Source of the DNA: a virus
DNA length: 24,765 nucleotides
Strand: one strand, 5' to 3'
Virus record (IMG/VR): IMGVR_UViG_3300031707_000165
Span: 1 to 24,765 of that record
This document shows positions 7,901-15,129 of the stretch, piece after piece. Below the pieces are notes generated by a model, which saw only the letters and a program-made list of their open reading frames with translations, was not told the origin of the DNA and made no database searches. The translations under genes and the position numbers were made by a program. The stretch's first letter is position 1; the number at the start of each line of letters is the position of its first letter.

Positions 7901-8240
7901 AAGAAACGCAAGTGCATTGGATAGGATCAACGTTGCTAGATTAGTGGTTTACTTACGTAGACAACTAGAAATTCTTGCTCGTCCATTCTTATTTGAACCA
8001 AATGATAGAATCACTCGTAATGAAATTAAGGCCGCAACAGAAAGTTTGTTGTTGGAATTGATGGGACAACGAGCATTGTATGACTTTATTGTAGTATGCG
8101 ATACATCGAATAATACAAATGCAAGAATTGATCGTAATGAGCTATGGTTGGATATTGCTATTGAGCCAGTCAAGGCTGTGGAATTTATCTACATTCCATT
8201 ACGTTTGAAGAATACTGGCGCAATCAAGGCTGGTCTGTAA
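4920..8240 (+). CDS. 18: Tail sheath protein, gp18-like (giant form)
   Basis: This 1106-aa contractile sheath protein compares with 659 residues in T4 gp18. The conserved ends are clear. The N-terminus M-A-T-L-Q-S-P-G-V-E-V-T-V-I-D leads the domain that exchanges strands with neighbours. The C-terminal ~330 residues hold L-D-R-I-N-V-A-R-L, the long Y-L-R-R-Q-L-E helix, R-P-F-L-F-E-P-N-D and a final P-V-K-A-V-E-F-I-Y-I-P. The middle is much enlarged. It has two Thr/Ser/Ala/Val-rich beta segments (~245-330 and ~457-547) resembling the flagellin hook IN type, and several Trp-containing G-x-(L/I)-W ... W repeats (about 134-160, 205-217, 360-390, 593-620, 648-680). These probably decorate the sheath surface. 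The gene has its own late promoter and ribosome site and is followed by the tube gene. Confidence 0.93.
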   Translation: MATLQSPGVEVTVIDESFYTSANPGTVPMIFVVSGTDKPNASGTGTAPGTLATNAGKVWTITSQRDLSDTFGTPTFYTDADGNPVNGGELNEYGLQAAYSFLGVSSKAYIVRADVNTSELSAVASEPNGDPTSGTYWLDTSNTLFGVSEWDATNRVFVDKTPLIIDNDNKLSVADLSGSTWTPKASFGVQGNYAMTVTSENTNQLWFKNTDNVWVTVGTNHELNFSAGGFTSSVWQTSWPLVKSTGFGTVATSTTIVVNGTTITLSASSVTPATVATSINTAMATKGVGARVVNGYLALYADQNAKSDNVNVDGKIALASGTALLPNLGLTTGTTGAVALSIQPHTQYPQYTTGANPTGSLYVKTTTPNNGASWITKYFNGATLSWGTVSAPIYASSEAAIYALDTAGGKNIPVGSLYVESNYDHGTGASTSSVKLSEFKIFRRAASSPTVVSTVASTATITSTSTFIIKETLVNSATYSSTTTVTIPAGSTLDGVVTAVSAAGLVNVSAAHSSSAGTISLSHALGGNFELTDGTNSPLTTLGFTAYDMVTKLGTPNLYATGAYDSMSLVGSNWKPLVFEAKADAPYTVPADGRLWYNSIVDEVDIMVHDGSTWVGYLTAFPTSDPAGPQIAALAPTTQSDGTDLVNGDIWISTADIELYGQNIYVWNSITLKWVKQDTTDQTTPNGWLFADARWATTGQSTTASSIVSLLSSGYLDPDAPDPALYPQGMRLWNLRRSGFNVKKYVVDHINIYDNDGLNARYGDQAMDTPGNEYYANRWVSASPNAADGSGTFGRLAQRGIIVARLKALIDSNQAIRDTDSLVFNLIATPGYTETIQNMIAFNTDRSQTAFVVGDTPFRLAPTGTALAEWGNNTNGALDNNDVGAVSYDEYMAMFYPSGYTNDNTGNYIVVPPSHMMLRTIANSDAKSYQWFAPAGTRRGGVDNATSVGYLLDGEFKAAALHVGLRDVLAGVNINPIATIPGVGILNYGNKTRARNASALDRINVARLVVYLRRQLEILARPFLFEPNDRITRNEIKAATESLLLELMGQRALYDFIVVCDTSNNTNARIDRNELWLDIAIEPVKAVEFIYIPLRLKNTGAIKAGL

Positions 8241-8242
8241 TT

Positions 8243-8250
8243 GGTAAATA
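8243..8250 (+). promoter_or_regulatory. Possible late promoter box GGTAAATA for tail tube
   Basis: GGTAAATA keeps the TAAATA core and lies 23 nt before the tube ATG. A strong AAGGAG (8261-8266) ribosome site lies between. It would allow the tube to be made in excess of the sheath transcript. Confidence 0.4.
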
Positions 8251-8273
8251 TAACAAAGATAAGGAGCACTTAG

Positions 8274-8900
8274 ATGGCAATTTCCAGTTTAAGTAAATTA
8301 GGTATCCCCTTACAAGGAGATCAAAGCGCGGGCAATCAAGGGTTGTTAATGCCGAAACTGTCATATCGTTTCCGTGTATTTTTTGAAAACCTCGGTATCA
8401 GCAAACCAACAACGGAATTGACAAAGCAAATTATGACAGTTGGACGACCTTCTGCATCATTTGATGATATCACATTAGACACATATAACAGTCGAATTAA
8501 ATTGGCTGGTAAAGCAAAATGGGATGATATCGAGGTTGTTGTACGTGATGATGCAACTGGAGCCGTAAGCAAATTAGTCGGTGAGCAAGTACAGAAACAA
8601 TTTGATTTCTTTGAGCAGGCGAGTGCAGCAAGTGGTATCGATTATAAGTTTACTACTAAGGTCGAAATCCTGGATGGTGGAAATGGTGCATACGAACCTA
8701 CTGTATTAGAAACTTTTGAATTAGATGGCTGCTTCTTGCAAAAAGTTGCATATGCTGGTGGTGATTATGCGAAGAGTGATCCATTAACTATTACCTTGAC
8801 AGTTAGATTTGACAATGCTATTCAAGTTAATCAAGTTGGAGTCCCAACTGGAATTGGTGCAGCAGTTGGCCGTACAGTTCGTACTTTGGCAACTGGTTAA
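8274..8900 (+). CDS. 19: Tail tube protein, gp19-like
   Basis: This 208-aa protein is the inner tail tube subunit (T4 gp19, 163 aa). The family pattern is present: a Y-R-F-R-V-F-F strand (~residues 31-37), T-V-G-R-P-S-A-S-F-D-D-I-T-L-D, the W-D-D-I-E-V-V-V-R-D-D strand pair, and the late D-P-L-T-I-T-L-T-V-R-F-D-N-A strand. It follows the sheath gene by 33 nt with a strong AAGGAG ribosome site. An intrinsic terminator stands just after its stop codon, so it ends the sheath-tube transcription unit. Confidence 0.93.
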   Translation: MAISSLSKLGIPLQGDQSAGNQGLLMPKLSYRFRVFFENLGISKPTTELTKQIMTVGRPSASFDDITLDTYNSRIKLAGKAKWDDIEVVVRDDATGAVSKLVGEQVQKQFDFFEQASAASGIDYKFTTKVEILDGGNGAYEPTVLETFELDGCFLQKVAYAGGDYAKSDPLTITLTVRFDNAIQVNQVGVPTGIGAAVGRTVRTLATG

Positions 8901-8920
8901 ACTATTTTATCGAATTAAAG

Positions 8921-8945
8921 AAGCCCGATTTTTTCGGGCTTTTTT
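8921..8945 (+). terminator. Intrinsic terminator after tail tube
   Basis: A perfect 8-bp stem, AAGCCCGA (8921-8928) with TCGGGCTT (8934-8941), has a 5-T loop and a run of T to 8945. It ends 4 nt before the late box of the next gene. Confidence 0.92.
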
Positions 8946-8949
8946 GATG

Positions 8950-8957
8950 ACTAAATA
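8950..8957 (+). promoter_or_regulatory. Late promoter box ACTAAATA for the gp54-like gene
   Basis: ACTAAATA is followed by CTTAC and then the ATG at 8963, with no Shine-Dalgarno sequence. The preceding terminator makes a separate transcript likely, and by T4 geometry it would begin at the ATG. Confidence 0.65.
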
Positions 8958-8962
8958 CTTAC

Positions 8963-10189
8963 ATGGCTAATCCTTTTGTAAATTTTCTTAGTGGTGTATT
9001 TGATGGCTCAGGAGACATGCGAGACTATCAACACGCGTCAAGATTATATGTTAATAATTTTTACGAATTAGCCCCGAAAGCTGGTTGGATATATTACGTG
9101 GTAATGGTTGTTAATCCAAAAATTAGAGGAGCTATTACCGACACCGTTAGATTAGGAGAATTTGATACATGGTATAACCGATATAAAGGTACTGTTGGAT
9201 TGTTAGCAAAATCAGTCGATATGCCTAAGTTTAATATTGAAACTGAGGTGATGAATCAATATAATAAAAAGACTGTGATCCAAAAACGAATTAATTATTC
9301 TCCGGTCAGTATCACCTTCCATGATGATATGGCGAATGTAACCACCAATTTGTGGAAGCAATATTTTCAATATTATTTTGCAGATAGCATCACTGAAGAA
9401 AAATCTTGTAGGTTATCGCCGTCTATATTACCTAAATATACCGATACCAAATATAATGATTATAATCCCAGTTCGGATTATCATTACGGATTAAACAATA
9501 AACAAAGTATTCCATTTTTTATCGCGGTCGACATTTATCAATTATACAAGAGGCGATTTACTTCATTTAAATTAGTAAATCCCTTAATAAAAGAGTGGGG
9601 GCATGATGCACTCGACCAATCTGTTGGAAATAAAATGCTATCAAGCAAAATGACAATCGAATACGAAACTGTCATATACAACACAGATCCTCTTAATAAA
9701 ATTACCCAAGATAATCCCGGATTTGCAAAAGATCATTATGATAATAGTCCAAGCCCTCTCAGCATCGGTGGGGTGGGAACAAATAGTATTTTTGGCCCAG
9801 GTGGGATAGTCGCAGGAGCAAGTGAGGTGTTCGGCGACCTAGCCAATATTGGTACAGCCAGTCCACTTGATATATTAAATACTGCAATAAAAGGTGCCAA
9901 TTTGGTTAAGAATGTCAAGAAGGTTTCGTCTACAGGGGTTAAAGAAGAAGGCTACAGTATCTTGACCGGAGTTTTGGGAAATATTAGTTCAACCCCTGCA
10001 TCAGTTACAAATCCTGATGGGACGGTTTCTAAGGTTCCTGCAGGCACAAGAACATCTCAAGGATTCAATCAATCTATAGCTGGGATCCGTCAAGTAATTA
10101 CTCCAGTGGGAATAAATTTATTTACTGGTAATAACTCGAGTGTAAATGGCCAATCGCAAGCCACCCAAAAGAAAATAGGCCCACAATAA
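8963..10189 (+). CDS. Tube-fold baseplate protein, gp54/gp48-like
   Basis: This 408-aa protein shares features with the T4 gp54/gp48/gp19 family, which nucleates and caps the base of the tail tube. Visible similarities are K-S-V-D-M-P-K-F-N-I-E-T-E (~residues 82-94), a V-M-N-Q-Y-N-K-K strand, and I-N-Y-S-P-V-S-I-T-F-H-D-D followed by a helix with N-L-W-K-Q-Y-F-Q-Y-Y. These correspond to the M-P ... I-S-F-R-x-D-H region of gp54. A strand M-T-I-E-Y-E-T-V-I-Y lies near residue 235. The last ~150 residues are Gly/Ser/Thr/Asn-rich and less structured. T4 gp54 is 320 aa. It opens a transcription unit that continues, with 1-nt gaps or overlaps, through the 123-aa protein, gp4 and gp16. Which of gp48 or gp54 it corresponds to is not decided. 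Confidence 0.6.
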   Translation: MANPFVNFLSGVFDGSGDMRDYQHASRLYVNNFYELAPKAGWIYYVVMVVNPKIRGAITDTVRLGEFDTWYNRYKGTVGLLAKSVDMPKFNIETEVMNQYNKKTVIQKRINYSPVSITFHDDMANVTTNLWKQYFQYYFADSITEEKSCRLSPSILPKYTDTKYNDYNPSSDYHYGLNNKQSIPFFIAVDIYQLYKRRFTSFKLVNPLIKEWGHDALDQSVGNKMLSSKMTIEYETVIYNTDPLNKITQDNPGFAKDHYDNSPSPLSIGGVGTNSIFGPGGIVAGASEVFGDLANIGTASPLDILNTAIKGANLVKNVKKVSSTGVKEEGYSILTGVLGNISSTPASVTNPDGTVSKVPAGTRTSQGFNQSIAGIRQVITPVGINLFTGNNSSVNGQSQATQKKIGPQ

Positions 10190-10190
10190 T

Positions 10191-10562
10191 ATGTCTCTTA
10201 CCAATTTACCAAAGGAACGCAATAAATCAAGTTCTGATCTTACGTTAAAGGTGTTTGATCAATATTATAAGCCCATTGCAGATCTCAATTACGATGAGTT
10301 GACGGCAATGAAGGGACTTTTTGAAAAGAAAGGTTTCGAGGCTGTAGCAGCAGAAGCAACTGCGTTGACTATTTTGACCCAGGCAAAAAAAGACGGATAC
10401 AATGCGATGCAAATTATGGATACATTGGTTGGATTAGACACAATTGCCATTAGCGGATTGGTTGCTGAGATCTTAAATTATAATAGATTTAAATCAAGTG
10501 CTATCGGCGTTACTCAGATTTATTCTCCATCTGAGGAAGTTACTCGAAATATATTATTATGA
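10191..10562 (+). CDS. Conserved T4-like phage protein of unknown function
   Basis: This 123-aa, mostly helical protein is without a signal peptide or membrane segment. It has V-F-D-Q-Y-Y (~residues 21-26), a helix with F-E-K-K-G-F-E-A-V-A-A-E-A, and L-N-Y-N-R-F-K-S-S-A-I-G near the C-terminus. I recall similar small proteins at related positions in marine T4-like phages, described only as hypothetical or virion structural. It begins 1 nt after the gp54-like stop and overlaps gp4 by ATGA, so it is translated with tail and head-completion genes. A minor virion or assembly role is inferred from context only. Confidence 0.7.
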   Translation: MSLTNLPKERNKSSSDLTLKVFDQYYKPIADLNYDELTAMKGLFEKKGFEAVAAEATALTILTQAKKDGYNAMQIMDTLVGLDTIAISGLVAEILNYNRFKSSAIGVTQIYSPSEEVTRNILL

Positions 10563-10999
10563 GTTTGAAATTTAGTCAGGGATCATATAAGGTTAAAAAT
10601 CCTAAAAAATATATGGGGCTTGGATCGCCACGTTATCGGTCATCATGGGAATTATCTGTTATGCAGATGTGTGATGAGAATGCAGCAATACAAAATTGGG
10701 CAAGTGAAAGCATAAAAATACCTTACAAAGATCCATTGACTGGGAAGAATACTGTATATGTTCCTGATTTCTTAGTGGTATTTGTAGATAAAAATAATAA
10801 TAGAAAAGCCGAGATATGGGAGATTAAACCTGCAAATCAGACTTTGAAAGAGCATGTGGGTAAGAACAAATACAATCAAGCCCAATATGTACGCAACATG
10901 GTTAAATGGGCTGCGGCAACAAATTATTGTAAAAATCATAAAATGACATTTAGAATTATTACCGAGCATGACCTATATCATACGGGCAAAAAAATATGA
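10559..10999 (+). CDS. 4: Head completion protein, gp4-like nuclease fold
   Basis: This 146-aa protein is like T4 gp4 (150 aa), needed to finish filled heads before tails join. A PD-(D/E)XK nuclease-like arrangement is visible: S-S-W-E with E31, V-P-D-F with D70 and W-E-I-K-P with E88 and K90. The opening, K-F-S-Q-G-S-Y and N-P-K-K-Y-M-G, is also typical. The protein may trim or protect packaged DNA ends. It overlaps the gene before it and the small terminase gene after it by ATGA, so the three are translationally coupled. Confidence 0.9.
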   Translation: MSLKFSQGSYKVKNPKKYMGLGSPRYRSSWELSVMQMCDENAAIQNWASESIKIPYKDPLTGKNTVYVPDFLVVFVDKNNNRKAEIWEIKPANQTLKEHVGKNKYNQAQYVRNMVKWAAATNYCKNHKMTFRIITEHDLYHTGKKI

Positions 11000-11472
11000 C
11001 AAAAAAATTAGAAGAAATCCTCGGTATAAATGAAAAAGTTGAGCCTATACCACCAAATATAGAACCTCCGAAAAAGCAACAAGTAATTAACCTCCAGGAA
11101 AAGCTTGAAGAGTTTGATAAAATTGCCTCTGCTCTACCCATAGTCACCGGGTTGGGAGATATGAGTGATTCCGAATTCGATGCCCTCGCGGCAAAGGCTG
11201 AGCAAGCATACGACGATTTAATGGACCTAGGAATGAATGTCGAGGCAAGATACGGTGCAAGGATGTTTGAAGTGGCTGGGAATATGTTAAATGCAGCAAT
11301 TGCGGCAAAGAGTGCGAAGATTGATAAGAAATTAAAGATGGTCAATCTTCAACTTAAAAAGCTAGATATTGATAAAAAACATGGTACAAAAGATGATAAT
11401 GAAGTGAATGGTGAAGGGTATATCCTAACTGATCGCAATAGCATATTGGAAAAACTTAGGAATTTGAAATAA
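10996..11472 (+). CDS. 16: Terminase small subunit, gp16-like
   Basis: This 158-aa protein is close in size to T4 gp16 (164 aa), which recognises concatemeric DNA and stimulates the large terminase. The middle carries the strong family signature: I-A-S-A-L-P (~43-48), G-L-G-D-M-S-D-S-E-F, Y-D-D-L-M-D-L-G-M-N-V-E-A-R (~72-85), F-E-V-A-G-N-M-L and K-L-K-M-V-N-L-Q-L-K-K at the end of a long helix. The long central helices fit the coiled-coil oligomerisation domain. The large subunit lies two genes downstream rather than adjacent, separated by two putative head proteins. Confidence 0.93.
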   Translation: MTKKLEEILGINEKVEPIPPNIEPPKKQQVINLQEKLEEFDKIASALPIVTGLGDMSDSEFDALAAKAEQAYDDLMDLGMNVEARYGARMFEVAGNMLNAAIAAKSAKIDKKLKMVNLQLKKLDIDKKHGTKDDNEVNGEGYILTDRNSILEKLRNLK

Positions 11473-11475
11473 ATA
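11468..11475 (+). promoter_or_regulatory. Possible late promoter box AATAAATA
   Basis: AATAAATA is the same octamer as in front of the gp14-like gene. It overlaps the stop codon of gp16 and lies 23 nt before the ATG of the 195-aa gene. The leader has only a weak, distant AGGA. Confidence 0.4.
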
Positions 11476-11498
11476 AAGCATAGGATCACATACTCATT

Positions 11499-12086
11499 AT
11501 GAAAAATTTTAAAGATTATCTTACAGAAAGTTCAAAGAAATACGATTTCCGCATAAAAATTGCAGGTGATGTTTCGAAGGAACAAGAAGTAAACTTGAAG
11601 GAGATGTTGACCAAATACCAAATATCAGCTTTCAAAAAAGCAGGTCAAACCCCCATCCAAGAACTCCCATTAGATTTTCCAAAGATAAAAAATCGAGCAG
11701 TTAATATATATGAAGTGACTTTAGATTATCCAACTACACAATGGGAACTATTAGAATACCTTTGTAGCGGTCTTGGATTTACTCAAGAATCGATGGTCAT
11801 CCGTCGTGATGGGGAACCATCAGAACAATATCAAGCAGCACCTGGTGAAAAACGCAAAGGAGCTTTGTTGCTTGATCCAAACTATTCAGAATCACCAAAC
11901 GCAAAAATGGAAGATTTTTATGGTGACAAATATAACTCTGGCTTTGTAAAAGAATTAAACGATATTCTGAAATTACAACGAAAAGACAGAGGGGAAGAAA
12001 TTCCAGCCACTGAGCCTGCAAAATATATTACAGATGACGTTAAATCTAAAAGTGTGTTAACACCGTCCTCGGATCCGAGAAAGTAA
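11499..12086 (+). CDS. Putative internal head protein with capsid-targeting-like N-terminus
   Basis: This 195-aa protein has no named family that I can assign. Its first residues, M-K-N-F-K-D-Y-L-T-E-S, resemble the capsid targeting sequence of T4 internal proteins (M-K-T-Y-Q-E-F-I-A-E-A). They include an L-x-E at residues 8-10 where the prohead protease gp21 would cut ((L/I)-x-E). The body is a mixed alpha/beta domain with a long polar C-terminal region. The protein lies between small and large terminase genes with a possible late promoter. I infer that it is packed in the prohead and perhaps ejected with the DNA. A cytoplasmic role cannot be excluded. Confidence 0.6.
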   Translation: MKNFKDYLTESSKKYDFRIKIAGDVSKEQEVNLKEMLTKYQISAFKKAGQTPIQELPLDFPKIKNRAVNIYEVTLDYPTTQWELLEYLCSGLGFTQESMVIRRDGEPSEQYQAAPGEKRKGALLLDPNYSESPNAKMEDFYGDKYNSGFVKELNDILKLQRKDRGEEIPATEPAKYITDDVKSKSVLTPSSDPRK

Positions 12087-12087
12087 T

Positions 12088-13467
12088 ATGTATAATTTAT
12101 TGAAGAAATTGACAGACCTATCAGGAAATCGTGTGGCTAATGAAGGTCTAGTTGATCCTCATAATTATGATAGTGATTGGGATTATTATGATGCTCTAAA
12201 TGCGCCATCCAAACGTCGCAGTGGGTATTCATCTAGATCCGATGATACGGTTGACATGGATCCGCCTAGTAAATCAGCTAAGCCTGATGGCATATCCTAC
12301 AAATTCGATAAAGAAGCTGAGGGTGTGGCTCCGAATGGTCAACGGTATAATTTAGTAGTTACAATTTCCGGACCTGATGAGACAACGATTGCTCATAAAG
12401 TTCAGTTATTTAAAGATCACGAATGGGGGGCAAAGGAAGTCGTTGATACAAAAGCATCTTCTGATGGAACACCCGGAATTACTCTATTTGTTGTAAACAA
12501 CCACAAATATGGTCATTTTAAACCTTGGAAAGATGAAAATGCAACAAATGAAGGAACAGATATGAATGAAATAACATTAGAAAGCTTGCGTCTATTATCA
12601 GGTATGAAAGCTCCTATCGCAGAATGTGGAATGTCACCAGTCATGGACAGCATGGGCGGCGGAAGTGGAACGCCGGCATCTATTAGCGCAACGGCTGGTA
12701 GTGGACCAGAATTATCTGCAATGTTGAAAGACATTATGAGCCTGGCGGGATTGAAGCAAGTTGGTCAAAATGATATGCCTGCTGATATTGGACCAAGTAA
12801 GGTAATTTCGGCCCCACCAATGGCAGGGGTTGACCCTATGCGATCAATGATGGATATCATTGACGGCGATGATGATGTGGCTGAACCAGCCGCTCCAGAC
12901 TCTATGAACAATGATGAAATGGGCGGCAATGGGGCCGATGGAAAAGACGACGGAATTGATACGGGTGATGGTGATGAAGTAGAAGATGAAGGATTATTAG
13001 GCACAATGGCCGGATCCGCCGCAGGCGCCGCACTTGGTGGTCCTCTGGGAGCTGCTGTTGGCGGGGCAGCTGGCGATGCTATCACTGGCAAAGAAGAAGA
13101 AAGCAGAAATCCAGAATATTTAAATTCTCCGAAAGAAAAATCATTACCAAATCCAGTTAGTAGATTGGGAGATGTAAATCAAGGCGATCATCGCGAGCGC
13201 CAAAAGGGATTACCTCAGGGGAACCCACAAACAACTGCTGAATCATTATTGGCAGATTATAAAAAGTTTGTGATTGAAGAATCCAAAAAACCAAGTGCAG
13301 GTATGACCACCAAAGAAAAATCATCCCTTGCAAAGAAAGCCTCTGCAGGTAAAGATATTGGAAAACCTGGGAAAAATTTTGAAAAAGTTGCAAAGAAAGC
13401 AGGTGGTGGTGAAAAGGGTAAAAAGATTGCAGCCGCAGCAATGTGGAAGAATGCAGCAAAAAAATAA
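12088..13467 (+). CDS. Putative head-associated protein with glycine zipper and basic C-terminus
   Basis: This 459-aa protein of unknown function starts 1 nt after the previous gene. It is modular. The N-terminus has the L-x-x-L-x-x-L-S-G motif (residues 1-13), then comes a polar linker. A small alpha/beta domain spans ~70-150, followed by two more copies of the motif around 165-175 and 215-222. An acidic Asp/Gly-rich linker covers 265-300 and an Ala/Gly zipper ~300-334. Residues 388-401 resemble a capsid targeting sequence. A strongly basic Lys/Ala/Gly tail from ~405 ends in A-A-A-A-M-W-K-N. From memory, similar basic tails occur in several marine T4-like virion proteins. The tail could bind packaged DNA. 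A terminator follows the stop. Confidence 0.65.
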   Translation: MYNLLKKLTDLSGNRVANEGLVDPHNYDSDWDYYDALNAPSKRRSGYSSRSDDTVDMDPPSKSAKPDGISYKFDKEAEGVAPNGQRYNLVVTISGPDETTIAHKVQLFKDHEWGAKEVVDTKASSDGTPGITLFVVNNHKYGHFKPWKDENATNEGTDMNEITLESLRLLSGMKAPIAECGMSPVMDSMGGGSGTPASISATAGSGPELSAMLKDIMSLAGLKQVGQNDMPADIGPSKVISAPPMAGVDPMRSMMDIIDGDDDVAEPAAPDSMNNDEMGGNGADGKDDGIDTGDGDEVEDEGLLGTMAGSAAGAALGGPLGAAVGGAAGDAITGKEEESRNPEYLNSPKEKSLPNPVSRLGDVNQGDHRERQKGLPQGNPQTTAESLLADYKKFVIEESKKPSAGMTTKEKSSLAKKASAGKDIGKPGKNFEKVAKKAGGGEKGKKIAAAAMWKNAAKK

Positions 13468-13482
13468 TCATCCAAACCTATC

Positions 13483-13508
13483 AATAGCCCCTTCTGGGGC
13501 TATTTGTT
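13483..13508 (+). terminator. Intrinsic terminator before large terminase
   Basis: A perfect 9-bp stem, AATAGCCCC (13483-13491) with GGGGCTATT (13496-13504), has a TTCT loop and a T-rich tail. It ends the gp54-like to 459-aa unit and is followed within a few nucleotides by the late box of gp17. Confidence 0.88.
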
Positions 13509-13510
13509 TC

Positions 13511-13518
13511 TGTAAATA
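13511..13518 (+). promoter_or_regulatory. Late promoter box TGTAAATA for gp17
   Basis: TGTAAATA is followed by ACAAT and the ATG at 13524. There is no Shine-Dalgarno sequence, and the spacing is identical to that at gp13, gp14, the gp54-like gene and the 873-aa gene. Confidence 0.6.
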
Positions 13519-13523
13519 ACAAT

Positions 13524-15116
13524 ATGGCAAGTAATAAGCATCTCGATGGTAATCTAATAAAGCGGGCTCACGCAACTCAAAAATGGACTCAAAAAGAAAT
13601 AGAAGATTTGATGAAATGTCAAGATCCTGATACGGGCCCTGCATATTTCTTAGACAATTTCTTTTTTATTCAACATCCAACAAAGGGCAAGCTTCAATAT
13701 CATGCATATGATTATCAAATAGAATTATTACAAAGTTATCACACTCATCGATTTAGTGTGAACATGCTAGGACGACAGTTGGGGAAAACAACCACCGCAG
13801 TGGGATATCTACTCTGGTATGCAATGTTTATACCTGACAGCACAATATTAATTGCCGCCCACAAATATACAGGTGCCCAGGAAATTATGCAACGCCTTAG
13901 GTATGCATATGAACTATGCCCTGATAATATCAGAGGTGGAGTTACAAGTTATAATAAACATAGTATTGATTTCGACAACGGATCTCGTATTGTTGCGCAG
14001 ACAACAACTGAAACAACAGGCCGTGGTATGTCTGTCTCCCTATTATACTCGGATGAGTTTGCATACGTTGAGCCTAATATTGCAACAGAATTCTGGACAT
14101 CTATTAGCCCCACTTTAGCAACTGGTGGTAAAGCAATTATTACATCAACTCCGAATAGCGATGAAGATCAATTCGCTCAAATATGGAATGAAGCGAATAA
14201 GAAATTCGACGAATTCGGAAATGAGACTGAATTGGGCCGCAATGGATTCTTCCCGTTCATGGCGATTTGGAGCCAACATCCAGATCGTGATGCGGCTTGG
14301 GCAGAGACGGAGCGCAGTCGAGTTGGAACAGAAAGATTTGAGCGTGAACACGAATGCAAGTTCTTGATTTTCGATGAGACTTTAATCAATAGCATCAATT
14401 TGGCAAATCTAGAAGGAGCCGAGCCTCTTGTAAAAATGGGGCAGGCCAGATGGTATAAATCGATTGACCCTACATGTACCTATATTTTTAGCTTAGATCC
14501 CAGTTTAGGAACTGGTGGTGATTACGCCGCAATTGAAGTAATTGAATTGCCAACTTTGAACCAAGTTGCTGAATGGCATCATAACACAACCCCTGTCCAA
14601 GCACAAGTGAGAATATTACGGGATATGATTAAATTCGTCGATGACCAATGCCTAGAGGCAAAAGTTACGAGTAGTATATATTTCAGCGTTGAAAATAATA
14701 CTGTTGGGGAAAGTGCATTAGTTGCAATAAGCGAGATCGGAGAAGAAACTTTTCCAGGATTTTTCTTATCAGAACCAATCAAAAAAGGACATATTCGACG
14801 ATTTAGAAAAGGGTTTAATACTACCCATGCCTCGAAGATTTCCGCATGTGCCAAATTAAAACAACTAATTGAAAGTAAACAACTTAAAATTAACAGTAAG
14901 CCGTTAATCAGTGAATTGAAAGCATTCGTTGCAACTGGAATCACATTCAAAGCCAAGATAGGACAACATGATGATTTGGTATCAAGTATATTGGTCGCGA
15001 TTAGAATGATAATGCTTCTGCAAGACTGGGATCCATTAGTTTATGAAAAGATGCGAGATCATAGTGGATTGGAAGAATACGACCTACCTATGCCCATCTA
15101 TATTAGTCATTTTTGA
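13524..15116 (+). CDS. 17: Terminase large subunit, gp17-like
   Basis: This 530-aa DNA packaging motor and nuclease compares with 610 aa in T4 gp17. The ATPase domain has Walker A G-R-Q-L-G-K-T-T (residues 83-90), Walker B L-L-Y-S-D-E (E178 catalytic) and the coupling motif T-S-T-P-N (207-211). The RNase H-like nuclease domain has F-S-L-D-P-S-L-G-T-G-G-D-Y (D325), S-V-E-N-N (E390) and H-D-D-L-V (D483/D484), the three acidic positions that bind metal. It uses ATP to translocate DNA into the prohead through the portal and cuts the concatemer. It is transcribed from its own late promoter after a terminator, with no ribosome site. No internal frameshift or intron is seen. Confidence 0.96.
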   Translation: MASNKHLDGNLIKRAHATQKWTQKEIEDLMKCQDPDTGPAYFLDNFFFIQHPTKGKLQYHAYDYQIELLQSYHTHRFSVNMLGRQLGKTTTAVGYLLWYAMFIPDSTILIAAHKYTGAQEIMQRLRYAYELCPDNIRGGVTSYNKHSIDFDNGSRIVAQTTTETTGRGMSVSLLYSDEFAYVEPNIATEFWTSISPTLATGGKAIITSTPNSDEDQFAQIWNEANKKFDEFGNETELGRNGFFPFMAIWSQHPDRDAAWAETERSRVGTERFEREHECKFLIFDETLINSINLANLEGAEPLVKMGQARWYKSIDPTCTYIFSLDPSLGTGGDYAAIEVIELPTLNQVAEWHHNTTPVQAQVRILRDMIKFVDDQCLEAKVTSSIYFSVENNTVGESALVAISEIGEETFPGFFLSEPIKKGHIRRFRKGFNTTHASKISACAKLKQLIESKQLKINSKPLISELKAFVATGITFKAKIGQHDDLVSSILVAIRMIMLLQDWDPLVYEKMRDHSGLEEYDLPMPIYISHF

Positions 15117-15124
15117 TATAAATA
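15117..15124 (+). promoter_or_regulatory. Late promoter box TATAAATA for the 873-aa gene
   Basis: This is an exact T4 late-promoter octamer. It begins directly after the gp17 stop, is followed by TCTAT and the ATG at 15130, and has no Shine-Dalgarno sequence. Confidence 0.75.
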
Positions 15125-15129
15125 TCTAT

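Noticed and set aside
12765-13091. 108-aa minus-strand open frame rich in Pro/Ser/Ala
   Set aside because: It is antisense to the Asp/Gly/Ala-rich part of the 459-aa gene, and its composition follows from that; it has no ribosome site or motif.
14454-14461. TATAAATC resembling a late box
   Set aside because: It is inside gp17, has the wrong last base and is followed by no start codon at the characteristic distance.
14579-14956. 125-aa minus-strand open frame
   Set aside because: It is fully antisense to the gp17 nuclease domain, whose catalytic residues are intact.
15043-15129. Upstream in-frame start for the 873-aa protein
   Set aside because: It overlaps the gp17 coding region by 74 bp, and the late box 5 nt before 15130 supports the later ATG.
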